From Deltaproteobacteria bacterium (GTDB lineage: Bacteria; Desulfobacterota; Desulfuromonadia; Geobacterales; Pseudopelobacteraceae), in NCBI GenBank assembly GCA_021778115.1, contig JAJYCS010000020.1, positions 1-34,573 of the forward strand: DNA of 34,573 nucleotides, given 5' to 3'. Below, one piece after another: positions 14,965 to 25,182 of the stretch (its first letter is position 1; every line of letters begins with the position of its first letter). Both the position numbers and the translations under genes were made by a program. Below the pieces are notes generated by a model. The model saw only the letters and a list, made by a program, of their open reading frames with translations, was not told where the DNA came from and did no database searches.

Positions 14965-17595
14965 CTAGCCGCAGGGAAACATCTTGTCCAGTAATGCAGC
15001 TAATTCTACCAATTTTGTCGGCTTGGTCACGTAGGCATCAAACCCATTATTGAGCAGATGCGCTTCCGTATCTTTAAGAACATCGGCGGTAAGTGCAACG
15101 ATTGGTGTATGCCCCCCATGCACCTTCTCCCTCGCCCTTATTGTTTCCGTGGCCTCAATACCGCTCATGACTGGCATATGAATATCCATGAGAATGAGAT
15201 CAATCCCACCCTCCTGCCAAATATCCACTGCCTGCTTACCATTTCCAGCAGTTGTGGTGGTATGTCCCAACTTGCTTAAGAGGAGTTCTACAGTCCTTTG
15301 ATTAATGGGGTGGTCCTCGACAATCAAGATATGCAGAGGAATCGCTGCAGGTTTGATGAAGAGGGCTTTGGGGGGGTGTTGCACCGCCAGCTCCGCTTGG
15401 TCTGGCAAGCGGAGCTGCAACTCAAGGTGGAACCTGCTCCCAGTCCCCGCAGCGCTCTCCACCCAGACGCGGCCACCCATCATTTCAGCAAGACTGCGGC
15501 AGATCGTAAGGCCCAAACCAGTTCCCCCAAACCGACGAGTGGTACTGGAATCTGCCTGAACAAAGGGGTCAAAGATCTTTTTCTGCTGTTCAGGCGTTAT
15601 ACCGATACCAGTGTCGGAAACTGTTATCTGCACCACGATCTGGTCGCTTACGTGTTGCAGCACCCCGGCCTCTAACGTAATCCCCCCTTGGTCGGTAAAC
15701 TTGACCGCATTAGTGATGAGATTCAGCAGAATTTGTTTGATTTTCTGCTGGTCGCCGATGACAAGCAGCGGGAGTTCTTCACCAAGCTTGATCGTGATGT
15801 TCAGTCCTTTGTCTCGAATTTTAACGGACTGCATTGCAACGGTCTCCCTGATGCAGCGTTGCAGAGAAAAATCGGCATCTTCGAGATCGATTTTGCCGGA
15901 TTCTATCTTGGCGAAATCAAGGATATCGTTAATGATAGAGAGCAGATTTTCGACGGATAGATCGATATTGTCCAGGTATTCCGACTGTTCGGCGGTCAGT
16001 TCTGTTGTTAAACGCAGAAGTTGCACCATCCCGATGACTCCGTTCATCGGCGTACGGATCTCATGACTCATGTTGGCGAGAAAATCGCTCTTGGCTTTAT
16101 TGGCCGCTTCAGCGGCCTCCTTCGCCTTATGCAGCTCCAATCTGATCTGTTCCTGTTCCGTCATATCGTGGGAAGTGCCGACGTACCCTTTCACCGTGCC
16201 ATCGGAAGCGATAATGGGGGCTGATTGGCTATATGCCCAGCATATCTGTCCGTCCGGCTTAAGATACCGGTATTCGGCCTTGAGCATCTGCCCGCCTGAC
16301 GTGGCGTTCATCCATGCGTCGACAATACGGAGACGATCCTCCGGGTGTAACGCAGCAAGCCAGCCAGCCCCCAAAACTGACTGCCGATCAAACCCGAGCA
16401 TCTCACAGAACGTCTCATTCACGTAGATGAGACGACCTTCCTGGTCTGCCTCAAATACGCCGGTGGGTGAAGCGGTAAGCAGGGTGTTGAACCGGGCCTC
16501 GCTCTGCTCTGCCCGTGTTGCGATGAGCTCAACGGCCTGTTGACGGGTCTTCACAATCAAAGCCACGAGCAAGGCAGCCAGAGATGAAAGTATGATTCCA
16601 AACCCCAGAACGAGATAGGATCGGGTCTGGTTCAACTCCTTGTCAAATTCCGGGAGGGTCCTGAAGCTGAACTGCCACGAACAACCATAAGCCTGAACCG
16701 TCTTGGAACTGGCAATGGCTGGATGATACCCCCGGGGTAGCACCTGTTTCTCGGCTGAAACACTATCGAACATCAGATTGTCGTGCGATGGAGTACCGGC
16801 CACGCTGATGGTAACGGCAATATCATTCGGCAGCTTTCCCAGAGTCCCGTAGACAAAATCATTCATCCTGATCGGGCTGTAGACAAACCCATACAACGCA
16901 CTGCGCCGTTGTGCCGGGGTGTCAAGCGGCATACCCTGGCGGTAGACCGGCACATACATCAGCATTCCGCTCTGTTTGTCCTTTGCGGTCTCCTGCACCA
17001 GGATAATCTTGGCGGCAACGGTGGTGGTGTTCTGATCCCTCGCCCGTGCCATCGCGGCATGACGTATCGGCTCAGTATACATGTCATAACCGAAGGCGCG
17101 CTGATTACGCCAGTTGAACGGCTCAAGATAGATAATGGAGGTATAGGCGGGTCGATCCCCCGCAGGGTGGATTGTGTACTCCGGAAAACCCTGAGCGCGG
17201 ATGGCGCGGATGTTTTCCTCCTTTTCAGCCGGGGTGAGCCATTTGCTGAACCCGACACCCAGTATGCCGGGATTGCTTTCGTCAAGCTGGAGTGATGATA
17301 CATAATGACGCCAGTCGGCACGGGTCACGTCGTACTTGACGCTGAACAGACCGGCAGCCCCACGGAGGACCTGCTCGTGATCGTGCAACCTCATGACGAT
17401 CCGGGTGACGATGTTTTCCGTCTTGTCGAGGTATACGGACTCTGCCCGGGCCCTCAGGCTGTTGTCATACAAATTCCAGAGGATCAGGGTGATAAGCAGC
17501 GAGACACCAAACGTGACAACGGGCAAATAGCTGAGCCCATATCTTCTACCTGCCAGGCGGCGTACCGCCTCCCCTATCCTATCAGACTGTTCCAC
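14965..17595 (-). CDS. CHASE-PAS hybrid sensor histidine kinase with receiver domain
   Basis: The 876-residue protein has a membrane helix (about 23-43), a periplasmic CHASE sensor domain (about 75-260), a second helix (about 326-348), a PAS domain (about 366-480), a HisKA domain with phospho-accepting His511 ([10 protein letters not shown]), an HATPase domain (N box near 625, DTGIGI at 661, GTGLGL at 691) and a receiver domain with Asp804 and Lys858. It should sense an external small molecule through CHASE and autophosphorylate internally; the ligand is unknown. It begins with GTG at 17595 after a G-rich ribosome site that contains seven G in a row. It lies 45 bases after the chemoreceptor gene. 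Its base composition is visibly lower in GC than its neighbours (25 of 60 in 15001-15060), hinting at separate origin. Confidence 0.95.
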   Translation of the reverse strand: MEQSDRIGEAVRRLAGRRYGLSYLPVVTFGVSLLITLILWNLYDNSLRARAESVYLDKTENIVTRIVMRLHDHEQVLRGAAGLFSVKYDVTRADWRHYVSSLQLDESNPGILGVGFSKWLTPAEKEENIRAIRAQGFPEYTIHPAGDRPAYTSIIYLEPFNWRNQRAFGYDMYTEPIRHAAMARARDQNTTTVAAKIILVQETAKDKQSGMLMYVPVYRQGMPLDTPAQRRSALYGFVYSPIRMNDFVYGTLGKLPNDIAVTISVAGTPSHDNLMFDSVSAEKQVLPRGYHPAIASSKTVQAYGCSWQFSFRTLPEFDKELNQTRSYLVLGFGIILSSLAALLVALIVKTRQQAVELIATRAEQSEARFNTLLTASPTGVFEADQEGRLIYVNETFCEMLGFDRQSVLGAGWLAALHPEDRLRIVDAWMNATSGGQMLKAEYRYLKPDGQICWAYSQSAPIIASDGTVKGYVGTSHDMTEQEQIRLELHKAKEAAEAANKAKSDFLANMSHEIRTPMNGVIGMVQLLRLTTELTAEQSEYLDNIDLSVENLLSIINDILDFAKIESGKIDLEDADFSLQRCIRETVAMQSVKIRDKGLNITIKLGEELPLLVIGDQQKIKQILLNLITNAVKFTDQGGITLEAGVLQHVSDQIVVQITVSDTGIGITPEQQKKIFDPFVQADSSTTRRFGGTGLGLTICRSLAEMMGGRVWVESAAGTGSRFHLELQLRLPDQAELAVQHPPKALFIKPAAIPLHILIVEDHPINQRTVELLLSKLGHTTTTAGNGKQAVDIWQEGGIDLILMDIHMPVMSGIEATETIRAREKVHGGHTPIVALTADVLKDTEAHLLNNGFDAYVTKPTKLVELAALLDKMFPCG

Positions 17596-17640
17596 ACGCC
17601 CCCCCTTGGCAGTTACCTATCAAGCTTTCACCGTCTTCCG

Positions 17641-19626
17641 CTACCAGCTGAACCGCCCCACCAGACGCTCCAGCCCGCGAGCCGATTGCGACAGGGTAGC
17701 GGCGGCGCCGGCGGTCTCATGGGCCCCCTGGGCGGTCTGCTGCACCACCACGCTGATCTGGTGGATGTTGGCCGAGATCTCGCTGGTGGTGGCGGTCTGT
17801 TCCTCAGCAGCGGTGGCGATCTGGTTCATCTGCATGGTGACCTCCGCTATCGCCTCCATGATCTGCTGCAGTGCCTGGCCGGACCTCCGGGAACTGTCCA
17901 TCCCGGATTCAACCACCTGCACGCCGCTGTTCATACTGGTGACCGCCCCCTCGGTATCGGTCTGAATCCCCTTGATCATCCCACTGATCTCGCGGGTGGC
18001 ACGGGCGGTCCGCTCCGCCAGCGCCCGCACCTCGTCTGCCACCACGGCAAAGCCTCGCCCCATCTCCCCGGCACGGGCCGCCTCGATGGCGGCGTTTAAG
18101 GCCAGCAGATTGGTCTGGTCGGCGATATCCTCGATGGTGGAGACGATGACGCCGATCTGGTCGGAACGGGCCCCCAGCGATTCTACTGTCCGGGCCGCCT
18201 CCCGCACCCGCTGGGCTATCTGATCCATCCCGCGCAGGGTCTCCTGCACCACCTCCGCCCCCTCGGCCGCCATTCGACTGGCGCTATTGGCAACGCCGGC
18301 CGCGGCGTTACAGTTGCGGGAGATGTCATGGGAGGTGGCGGACATCTCTTCGCCGGCGGTTGCCACGGTGAGTGACTGGGCCGCCACCTCCTCGGCGGCG
18401 GTGGCGATCTGTTCCGCGGTTCCTTCCAGTTGGGTCGAGGCGGTAGAGACCTGTGTCGTGGTTCCGGCCACCTGAACGATGATGGTCTGGATATTGGCGA
18501 TAAAGCGATTGAACCAGTGAGCCACCTCCCCCAGTTCGTCGCGACGGTCCTCCGGCAGGGTGCGACGCAGATCCCCCTCCCCTTCGGCGATATCCTTCAG
18601 CATGTCGATCTGCTGGTGGAGCGGCTGGGTGATCCCCCGGATCAGGACCATGCCGAGCCAGACCGAGAGGACCGACAGAACGAGGGTAAGGACCAGACTG
18701 ATCAGCATGGCGGCAAACGCCCTCTGCGCCTGCCGGGCGGAAAGGGTGTCAAGTCGCTTTGCCAGCAGGTCTTCAACCTCTTTCATCAGGTTGATCTTGG
18801 CGGTGATGGTGGCGAACCACTGTTCGGGCTGCACCCCCATGCCACCGGTGAGCCCCTTTGCCAGGGCGATCTTCTGATACCCCTCAACCGCGGTGAAGGC
18901 CGTCGCACTGCTCCGATCCTCAAAGGCCCGCACCGCAACCGGATCGGCGTAGTTTTTGAACAACCCCAGGTAGGCACGCTGGTCGGCCAGAAGGGCCGGT
19001 ATTTTCAGGTAAAGCGCCGGTTCGAACCGGTCGGCGCTGAAGCCGGCGTTCATGACGGCCCGTTCCCGTCCCGTCATCTCCTTAGCGCTTAGAAAGGCAT
19101 CGTAACCAACCGCCGCCATGCTGATCTCCTTGCTCCGGCTCACTCTGGGGATCACGGCAATGGCGTCCAGATTGGCCCGGATAAGCACGGTGTAGGCGGC
19201 TATGGCATCCGTTGCCTGGAGAGATTGGCCGTCCACCTTTGTCCGCAGGTCATGGAGGCCCGCCAGTGCATTTCTGAGTCGCTGCAGTTCCGGACGGACC
19301 GGCGCGAGCTCGTCCCACCTACCGCCCAGAAAACGCTCCAGCTCCTCTTGACAGCGATCACTCTCGCGGCGTTGTCCCCGCAAGGCATCACCGAACTTCC
19401 CCCCCCTCGTGGAGAGAAAACCGGCTGAAAGTCCCCGTTCTTTTTGCAGTTCGTGGATCAATGCCCCGGAACGAATCGAGAAGCCCACCAGCACCTGGGT
19501 CTCCCGGATGTTCCGCAGCGTCTGGAGGCGGTCCACCACCGCCAGGGAGCCAAAGGCCAACAGGCCGATGATCGGTACCGTCACCAAGAGCAACAACTTC
19601 AGGTTGATCTTCATATGCTTCAACAT
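17641..19626 (-). CDS. Methyl-accepting chemotaxis protein with NIT (nitrate/nitrite-sensing) domain
   Basis: The 661-residue receptor has a first membrane helix (about 10-30) and a periplasmic NIT domain (about 50-295) that starts with the signature [20 protein letters not shown] second membrane helix (about 300-325), a HAMP domain (about 325-380) and a long cytoplasmic signalling hairpin follow, whose tip reads [18 protein letters not shown] and [21 protein letters not shown] domains are linked to nitrate/nitrite sensing in some receptors, so nitrogen-oxide taxis is a guess, not a proof. No NWETF-like CheR tether is present at the C-terminus. The ATG at 19626 follows AAGGAGAGG and overlaps the end of the upstream diguanylate cyclase gene by seven bases, implying coupled translation. 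Confidence 0.95.
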   Translation of the reverse strand: MLKHMKINLKLLLLVTVPIIGLLAFGSLAVVDRLQTLRNIRETQVLVGFSIRSGALIHELQKERGLSAGFLSTRGGKFGDALRGQRRESDRCQEELERFLGGRWDELAPVRPELQRLRNALAGLHDLRTKVDGQSLQATDAIAAYTVLIRANLDAIAVIPRVSRSKEISMAAVGYDAFLSAKEMTGRERAVMNAGFSADRFEPALYLKIPALLADQRAYLGLFKNYADPVAVRAFEDRSSATAFTAVEGYQKIALAKGLTGGMGVQPEQWFATITAKINLMKEVEDLLAKRLDTLSARQAQRAFAAMLISLVLTLVLSVLSVWLGMVLIRGITQPLHQQIDMLKDIAEGEGDLRRTLPEDRRDELGEVAHWFNRFIANIQTIIVQVAGTTTQVSTASTQLEGTAEQIATAAEEVAAQSLTVATAGEEMSATSHDISRNCNAAAGVANSASRMAAEGAEVVQETLRGMDQIAQRVREAARTVESLGARSDQIGVIVSTIEDIADQTNLLALNAAIEAARAGEMGRGFAVVADEVRALAERTARATREISGMIKGIQTDTEGAVTSMNSGVQVVESGMDSSRRSGQALQQIMEAIAEVTMQMNQIATAAEEQTATTSEISANIHQISVVVQQTAQGAHETAGAAATLSQSARGLERLVGRFSW

Positions 19627-20924
19627 GCACCTCTCCTTGTGCGGTGTCCGGCTGCCTCAGGCCGGCACCCTTCACCGGCGCCGTTCTCCAGCCGTTTGCG
19701 TCGTACCGCTTTATCCGCGTACATATTACGGTCGGCCTGGTCCAACGCCTGGTCCAGCAGGGACGGGTCGTCACAGGTGGCGCACCCCAGGGAGAGGGCC
19801 ACCGCGCGTCCCCCCTGGGGCGCTGCCATCAGCCGCCGGATCCGCTCCATCACCGAGGCGACCCCAGGGGCATCGACGCCGGGCAGCAGGATGTAGAACT
19901 CATCCCCTCCGATCCTGGCCACGACGTCACTGGCCCGGCAGGCGGCCAGGAGCAGCTGCGCCGCCTGACGCAGCACCGAATCCCCCGCCTGATGACCGTG
20001 CTGGTCGTTCACCAGTTTCAGACCGTCAAGATCGGCCATCAGCACCGAGACCGGCGTGGTCCGCCCCCTGATGAGACGATCCCGTTCCGCCTCGAAGTAG
20101 GCCCGGTTGAAGAGGCCGGTCAGGGGGTCATGGGTGGCGGTGTAGCGCAACAGTTCCTCGTGACGCCGCCGCGGGGTAATATCCCGGACCGTGGTCACCA
20201 CCTGGATCCCGTCATCAACGGGGAGAAACCGGCAGCTGAGCTCGGTGGGGATAATCCGTCCGTCCTTGCAGACCAGGTCCCGTTCCACTAGGCAGCTCTC
20301 ACAGGCCAGCAGGTGCCTGATGCAGGCATCCTCATCGCAGGGGGACCCCCCGGAGCAGAGCTGGGGGAGCCGCATCTGCCGCAGCTCGGCATGGCTGTAG
20401 CCGAACAGTGTGCAGGCCGCATCGTTGGCCTCCAGAATAAGCCCCGGTCTGTTCTCAACGGTCAACGGATAGACGAAGAGGGGGTCGTTGACGCCGGCAA
20501 ACAAGAGCCGGTACCGCGCCTCGCTCCGTTCCAGCTCCTTCCGCGCCCTGAAACGCTCCGCAGCCCGCATCAGGACCTGGTCCAGCCGGGTGACGTCCAA
20601 CGGCTTGAGCAGGTAGCCGTCCACCCCCAGGTTCAGGGTCTCCAGGAGCTGTTCCCGCTCATCCACCACACTGAGGATGATCACCGACAGCTCAGGCCAC
20701 TGCAGACGGGCCTGACGGCAGAGCTCGATCCCCCCCATGCCGGGCATGCAGAGATCGGTCATCAGCAGATCGCACGGTGCCTCCTGCAGCAGCGCCAGGG
20801 CCTGGCGACCATCGGCTGCCAAGCGCAACTCCCCCACCCGCTGGGCCAAGAGCGCGCCGAACCAAGTCCGAGTGGGGGCGTGATCCTCCGCGTAGAGCAC
20901 TGAGAGCTGTTTCAGGCAGTTCAT
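19620..20924 (-). CDS. Response regulator diguanylate cyclase (REC-PAS-GGDEF)
   Basis: The 434-residue protein has a receiver domain (about 5-125; phospho-accepting Asp57, Lys108 in LKP), a PAS domain (about 136-250) and a GGDEF domain (about 262-420) with an intact GGDEF at 339-343. An RASD I-site at 330-333 predicts product inhibition. It should make c-di-GMP when the receiver is phosphorylated, probably by the hybrid kinase encoded just upstream. I chose ATG 20924, which overlaps the kinase stop (ATGA) and has GGAGGGG upstream; ATG 20939 would add five residues. The PAS domain contains a cluster of six cysteines (190, 196, 201, 208, 211, 219), suggesting a metal or redox centre. It overlaps the chemoreceptor gene by seven bases. 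Confidence 0.94.
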   Translation of the reverse strand: MNCLKQLSVLYAEDHAPTRTWFGALLAQRVGELRLAADGRQALALLQEAPCDLLMTDLCMPGMGGIELCRQARLQWPELSVIILSVVDEREQLLETLNLGVDGYLLKPLDVTRLDQVLMRAAERFRARKELERSEARYRLLFAGVNDPLFVYPLTVENRPGLILEANDAACTLFGYSHAELRQMRLPQLCSGGSPCDEDACIRHLLACESCLVERDLVCKDGRIIPTELSCRFLPVDDGIQVVTTVRDITPRRRHEELLRYTATHDPLTGLFNRAYFEAERDRLIRGRTTPVSVLMADLDGLKLVNDQHGHQAGDSVLRQAAQLLLAACRASDVVARIGGDEFYILLPGVDAPGVASVMERIRRLMAAPQGGRAVALSLGCATCDDPSLLDQALDQADRNMYADKAVRRKRLENGAGEGCRPEAAGHRTRRGAC

Positions 20925-23900
20925 GTTCGGCCCCTCCATCCCTGCGCCTCCACCTCCAGCCGGAAACGCTCGAAATCCTTCGTAAGCTGCGACAAATGCA
21001 CTGCAACACCATCCCAGTCAGCTTGGCCGGCCGACAGCTCCAGGGCGCGGACAACAGTGAAGAGCTGTACGGCCCCCACGCTGGCAGCCGCCCCCTTGAC
21101 GGCATGGGCAACGCTGTGGGCAACGGCGCCGTCGGTGGATGCCGCTGCCCGCTGCAGGGCCTGCAGCTGGTTGGGCATGTCCTCCACAAAGAGGGAAATG
21201 ACCGTGCCTGCCAACTCCCGGCTCCCCCCCATCCGGCGCAGCAGATCGCCGGCATCAAACAGGGGGCCACCGGATGCCGCTGCACCGACAGCCGGCGCTG
21301 CAGGAGCGGCTGTCGGTCGGGGCAGACCGGTAAGGATCGTCAGCAGTTGCTCACGCCTGAGCGGTTTGGCAAGGTAGTCGTCCATACCGGCCTCCAGGCA
21401 GGCCTCTCGATCGCCGGCCATGGCGTTGGCGGTCATGGCCACCACCGTCACCCGAGGGTTCAGCATCGTCGAGTCGACGGCTCGAATCCGACGGGTGGCC
21501 TCGTAGCCGTCCATCACCGGCATACGGCAGTCCATCAGCACCAGATCGTACGGGACCCGCCGCAGGGCCTCCAGCGCCTCGACACCGTTATTTACCGCAT
21601 CGGCCCGGCATCCCAGGGAGGCGAGGAGTCCCAGGGCCACCGCCCGGTTGGTGGCGTTATCCTCCACCACCAGCACCCTGCAACCGGTGGGGAAGGGATG
21701 ACCGGATTCCGGCTCGGGAGACTCGGCAGCGGGATCATCCAACGGAACAGCCTGAAACGGCACGGTGAACCGGAAGGTGCTGCCGCCCCCTCCGATACTG
21801 TCCACCCCAATGGTCCCCCCCATCAGCTCCACCAGCTGACGGCAGATGCTGAGTCCCAGGCCGGTGCCGCCGAAGCGGCGGGTGGTGGAGCTGTCGGCCT
21901 GGGTGAACGGTTCGAAGATCCGCTGCAGCTGATCAGGCGGTATGCCGATCCCGGTATCGGCCACCTCCCAGGAGACCAGCACCCGGCCCGCCTCCTGGTG
22001 CAACAGCCGGGCCGTTATCCTGACAACCCCTTGCTCGGTGAACTTGACCGCGTTATGCACCAGGTTGATCAGAACCTGACGCAACCGGACCTGATCACCC
22101 CTGACCTGCTCGGGCAAGGTCTCAAACCCTGCCAGATCAAGCCGCAGCCCCTTCCGTTCGATCAATGCCCCCAAGACCGCGCAGCTCTCCACCGTTACCC
22201 GCCGCAGGGGGAACGGGGCTAGCTCCAGCTCCAGCCGCCCCGCCTCGATCCGAGAGAGGTCCAGAACATCGTTCAGCAGGACGAGGAGATTCTCCGCCGA
22301 GCCTTTTAGGTCCTGCAGATACCCCTGTTGTTCAGGGCCCAGGGGGGTGAGCTCCAAGAGTTGCGCCATCCCCAGGACCCCGTTCATCGGGGTACGCAGT
22401 TCATGGCTCATGGTGGCCAGAAAGGCGCTCTTTGCGCGGTTTGCCGCCTCGGCAGCCTGATAGGCCTGTTCCAGTGCATGCTCGTGCTGCCGGCGCTCCG
22501 AGATATCGGTGGCGATATGGATGGTGGCCTGATAGTTCCCCGCCGCATCAAAGAGCGGGGTGGTGCTGACCTGATAGTACTCCGCCAACCGCTCCACCAG
22601 CACCTCCTCCAGATGGCAGCCGCCATCGGCCAGGGTCTGGCGCTGGGGACAGAAGGAAGGTGGCCCATCGGCCTGATGCATGCAGCGGTAGCAGAATTCC
22701 CCGGTGGCCTCTTCGCGGGTCACCCCCAGACGTCGCTGGGCCGCCTGGTTGATCTTCAGGATCCGGTGCTGGGCATCGATGATGAATATCAGCTGCGGCA
22801 TGGCGTCAAAAGTCCGTTCCCACTCAGCGTTGGCCGCCTTGAGGGCCTGGGTGGCCTCACGGGCCGCGGTGATGTCCCGCGCCACGCCAAGCACGCCGAT
22901 CAACTCCCCTTTTGCGCCATACACCGGACATTTGATGGTCCCCACCAGCTCCCGGTGACCGTCGTCGGCAAAGGTAACCCACTCGTCACTGCGGCTGGCC
23001 CCGCCGGCTCGGATCGCCTCCTGGTCGTGCCGACGAAAGGCATCGGCCTGTTCACGGTCAACGAGGTCGTAATCGGTCCTGCCGACGATCTCCTCCTCAG
23101 AATGGCCAAACAGCCGCTCGACGCGGCGGTTGCAGGCCAGATAGACCCCCTGGGGGTCCTTCATCCAGATCAGGTCCGGCACGGTGTTGAAGAGGGTGCG
23201 GAGCTGGCTCCGCTCAAAGGCGATGGTCCGTTCCTGAAGCCGCAGAAACCGGTGGAGCTGGTAGGCGGTGAGGAGGGTGAGCAGCAGCCCCACCGGCAGG
23301 ATGCCCAAAAAGGCCAGGGAGCTGTATCGATCCTGATACTGAGGCGTTGCGGCGATACGGATGGCCCAGTCCCGGCCGGCTAGGCGGAGGGGAAAGTACG
23401 CCTCCGGCAGGGGAAAGAGCCGGGCCTTCAGAAAACAACCCGCAGATGCCTCCGGGCTTCGGCGCCAGGTGGCCAGTAGCGCCTCACCAGTCGGGGCCCC
23501 ACGATCCAGGAAGGCCGTATCCAGGCTCTTGACCCGGGGATACTGCAGAGCGGCGGCCAGCATATCGCCGGCCCGGTAGACCCCCAGGGCAAATCCGATG
23601 GTCTGCCCCTGACGCCGCACCGGCATGAACAGCAGAAAACCGGCCTGGGTCTGCCGCTCCTGCAGCAGTCTGATCGGCGCCGTTGCCTGGGGGCGGCCGG
23701 TACGCCTTGCGGCCTCAAGGGCCGCCAGCCGCACGGGGTCGGAGCCCAGGTCATATCCGACCGCACGCTCATTCCCCACAAGAGGCGCCGCAAAGGCCAC
23801 CGGGTAGTACCGGGGGCGCGCCGCTGCTGGCGCCAGACGCCCGTCCGCCCCACGTTCCGTAATCCCCAGGGAGGAACGGCCGGGATAGAGCCGCTGGGCC

Positions 23901-24265
23901 TCGAAGGAGGGGCGGTCCCCGGCCGTCACCCGTGGCACCCACTCCACCGCCTGCATCCCCTTCCGTTGCAGCAGGGGGCGGACAAAGGCCTGAAACGTTG
24001 CGTAATCGAACCCCGTATCCTCCTCGATGAACCGCTGCAGCGCCGAGAGTTCCTGCAGCTGCGCGGTGAGGTAGCCCGTAACCGATCGGGCCTGCATCGC
24101 CGCATCATAGGCAAAGTCGTCGAGGAACTCCTGCCGCGACTGCCACCAGAGCGATACCGTGAGGATACCGGTGAGGATGAGCCCCAGCGCAGCCACCATC
24201 CGGGCCACCGGATGGAAACGGCGGCCGTTGGGCAACGGGGAGGTCGACGGGGTGGAACGGGTCAT
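20921..24265 (-). CDS. Large hybrid sensor kinase: CHASE-PAS-PAS-HisKA-HATPase-REC-Hpt
   Basis: The 1114-residue protein contains a membrane helix (about 22-42), a periplasmic CHASE domain (about 70-290), a second helix (about 315-336), two PAS domains (about 350-468 and 482-592), HisKA with His621 (SHELRTPMNG), HATPase (N box near 735, DTGIGI 770, GTGLGL 800), a receiver with Asp912, and an Hpt domain with His1054 (HAVKG). It can run a His-Asp-His relay within one chain. The second PAS has a cysteine set C525, C528, C539, C550. I placed the start at ATG 24265, just before the basic N-terminus and helix; the frame is open to 24373 but that part looks non-coding and holds a TATACT -10-like element (24344-24349). 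Likely targets are the regulators encoded on either side. Confidence 0.94.
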   Translation of the reverse strand: MTRSTPSTSPLPNGRRFHPVARMVAALGLILTGILTVSLWWQSRQEFLDDFAYDAAMQARSVTGYLTAQLQELSALQRFIEEDTGFDYATFQAFVRPLLQRKGMQAVEWVPRVTAGDRPSFEAQRLYPGRSSLGITERGADGRLAPAAARPRYYPVAFAAPLVGNERAVGYDLGSDPVRLAALEAARRTGRPQATAPIRLLQERQTQAGFLLFMPVRRQGQTIGFALGVYRAGDMLAAALQYPRVKSLDTAFLDRGAPTGEALLATWRRSPEASAGCFLKARLFPLPEAYFPLRLAGRDWAIRIAATPQYQDRYSSLAFLGILPVGLLLTLLTAYQLHRFLRLQERTIAFERSQLRTLFNTVPDLIWMKDPQGVYLACNRRVERLFGHSEEEIVGRTDYDLVDREQADAFRRHDQEAIRAGGASRSDEWVTFADDGHRELVGTIKCPVYGAKGELIGVLGVARDITAAREATQALKAANAEWERTFDAMPQLIFIIDAQHRILKINQAAQRRLGVTREEATGEFCYRCMHQADGPPSFCPQRQTLADGGCHLEEVLVERLAEYYQVSTTPLFDAAGNYQATIHIATDISERRQHEHALEQAYQAAEAANRAKSAFLATMSHELRTPMNGVLGMAQLLELTPLGPEQQGYLQDLKGSAENLLVLLNDVLDLSRIEAGRLELELAPFPLRRVTVESCAVLGALIERKGLRLDLAGFETLPEQVRGDQVRLRQVLINLVHNAVKFTEQGVVRITARLLHQEAGRVLVSWEVADTGIGIPPDQLQRIFEPFTQADSSTTRRFGGTGLGLSICRQLVELMGGTIGVDSIGGGGSTFRFTVPFQAVPLDDPAAESPEPESGHPFPTGCRVLVVEDNATNRAVALGLLASLGCRADAVNNGVEALEALRRVPYDLVLMDCRMPVMDGYEATRRIRAVDSTMLNPRVTVVAMTANAMAGDREACLEAGMDDYLAKPLRREQLLTILTGLPRPTAAPAAPAVGAAASGGPLFDAGDLLRRMGGSRELAGTVISLFVEDMPNQLQALQRAAASTDGAVAHSVAHAVKGAAASVGAVQLFTVVRALELSAGQADWDGVAVHLSQLTKDFERFRLEVEAQGWRGRT

Positions 24266-24429
24266 CCAACTACCAGGGGGGGACAACAGTTGGCGCTCGA
24301 CATGGGGAGACGACTCCGGGGTGGCAATGAGTACGATACACCCAGTATACCGCACCGCGCCGCAGGCCACCATCGGGTGAACACCCTAGAAGAAACTACG
24401 GTTGTACAACGGGGAATAGGAGAAAAGGG

Positions 24430-25029
24430 TCAGGCAAGCCCCAGTGCCAGGGCGTGACGCACCAGCTCTGCGGTGCTGTGCAGGTCGAGCTTGTTCATCA
24501 GGTTGCAGCGGTGGCTGTCCACGGTCTTGACGCTCACCCCCAAGGTCGCGGCGATGAGCCGGTTGCTCATACCCCGGGCGATATGGCCCAGCACCTCCCG
24601 CTCCCGGTCGGTAAGAGGCTGCCGCTCAGGGGGGCGGGTGACAACACGCTGCTTGCCGGCCCGTTGATCGGACGCCACCTGACGGATCACCGCCACCAGG
24701 TTTTCAAAGGCCTCCCCCTTGCGGAGAAACCCCCGCACCCCGGCGCTTTTGGCCTGCTCACAGACCACCGGATCGTCATGGCCGGTGAGGACGACGGTCG
24801 CCGTCGCCAACCCTTCCCGCTGCAGGCAAGCCGCCAGGGAGATACCGTCAATCCCCGGCATGGAGATATCCAGCAGGGCCACATCGGGCCGATGACTGCG
24901 GATGAGGCGCAGCGCCTCGGCGCCATCGGCACAACCGGCCACCAGTTCAAGATCGGGGCTGGCGGCGATCAGGCCGGCAAGCCCCTGACGGAACATCTGA
25001 TGATCGTCGGCAATCAGGACACGGATCAT
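24430..25029 (-). CDS. NarL/FixJ-type response regulator (REC-LuxR HTH)
   Basis: The 199-residue protein has an N-terminal receiver domain (Asp8-Asp9 acidic pocket, phospho-accepting Asp54 in LLDISMPGIDG, Lys near 105 in FLRKGE) and a C-terminal LuxR-type helix-turn-helix (about 137-199; LTDREREVLGHIARGMSN, then GVSVKTVDSHRCNLMNKL). It should bind DNA when phosphorylated. I start it at ATG 25029 because the receiver consensus (MIRVLIADDH) begins there and GAGG lies five bases upstream; an upstream ATG at 25068 would add thirteen unrelated residues. It lies 164 bases upstream of the large hybrid kinase on the same strand, a likely partner through the kinase's Hpt domain. Confidence 0.94.
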   Translation of the reverse strand: MIRVLIADDHQMFRQGLAGLIAASPDLELVAGCADGAEALRLIRSHRPDVALLDISMPGIDGISLAACLQREGLATATVVLTGHDDPVVCEQAKSAGVRGFLRKGEAFENLVAVIRQVASDQRAGKQRVVTRPPERQPLTDREREVLGHIARGMSNRLIAATLGVSVKTVDSHRCNLMNKLDLHSTAELVRHALALGLA

Positions 25030-25126
25030 GGATGCCTCGCGGGTGGGGAATCCTGCTGCCGGCGCCATCCGGCGCCCGACAGATACAGGGTAGCACGAAA
25101 ACGCTCCGCCGCAACCCCCGACAAAC

Positions 25127-25157
25127 GGGGCCGCCCCTCCTGCGGAAGGACGGCCCC
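25127..25157 (-). terminator. Hairpin after the parvulin gene, possible terminator without T-run
   Basis: GGGGCCG (25127-25133) pairs with CGGCCCC (25151-25157) around a 17-base loop, 25 bases past the stop of the parvulin gene. No T-run follows on the minus strand, so it may only slow or weakly end transcription. Confidence 0.3.
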
Positions 25158-25182
25158 CGACGGCACACCAGCCCAGAGGACG

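Noticed and set aside
17599-17605. Seven-G tract at the ribosome site of the lower-GC kinase as a phase switch
   Set aside because: It is short and fits a G-rich ribosome site; nothing else points to variable length.
20777-22222. 481-residue open frame on the plus strand, opposite the large hybrid kinase
   Set aside because: Low-complexity composition and complete overlap with well-supported kinase and receiver domains on the other strand.
24266-24373. Upstream extension of the large hybrid kinase to 24373
   Set aside because: The extra residues look like translated promoter DNA, including a TATACT element; the basic N-terminus and membrane helix begin after the ATG at 24265.
25054-25075. 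Repeated CCGGCGCC on both sides of AT, upstream of the NarL-type regulator
   Set aside because: The unit is itself palindromic and common in GC-rich DNA; no T-run and no further copies nearby, so no terminator or operator call.
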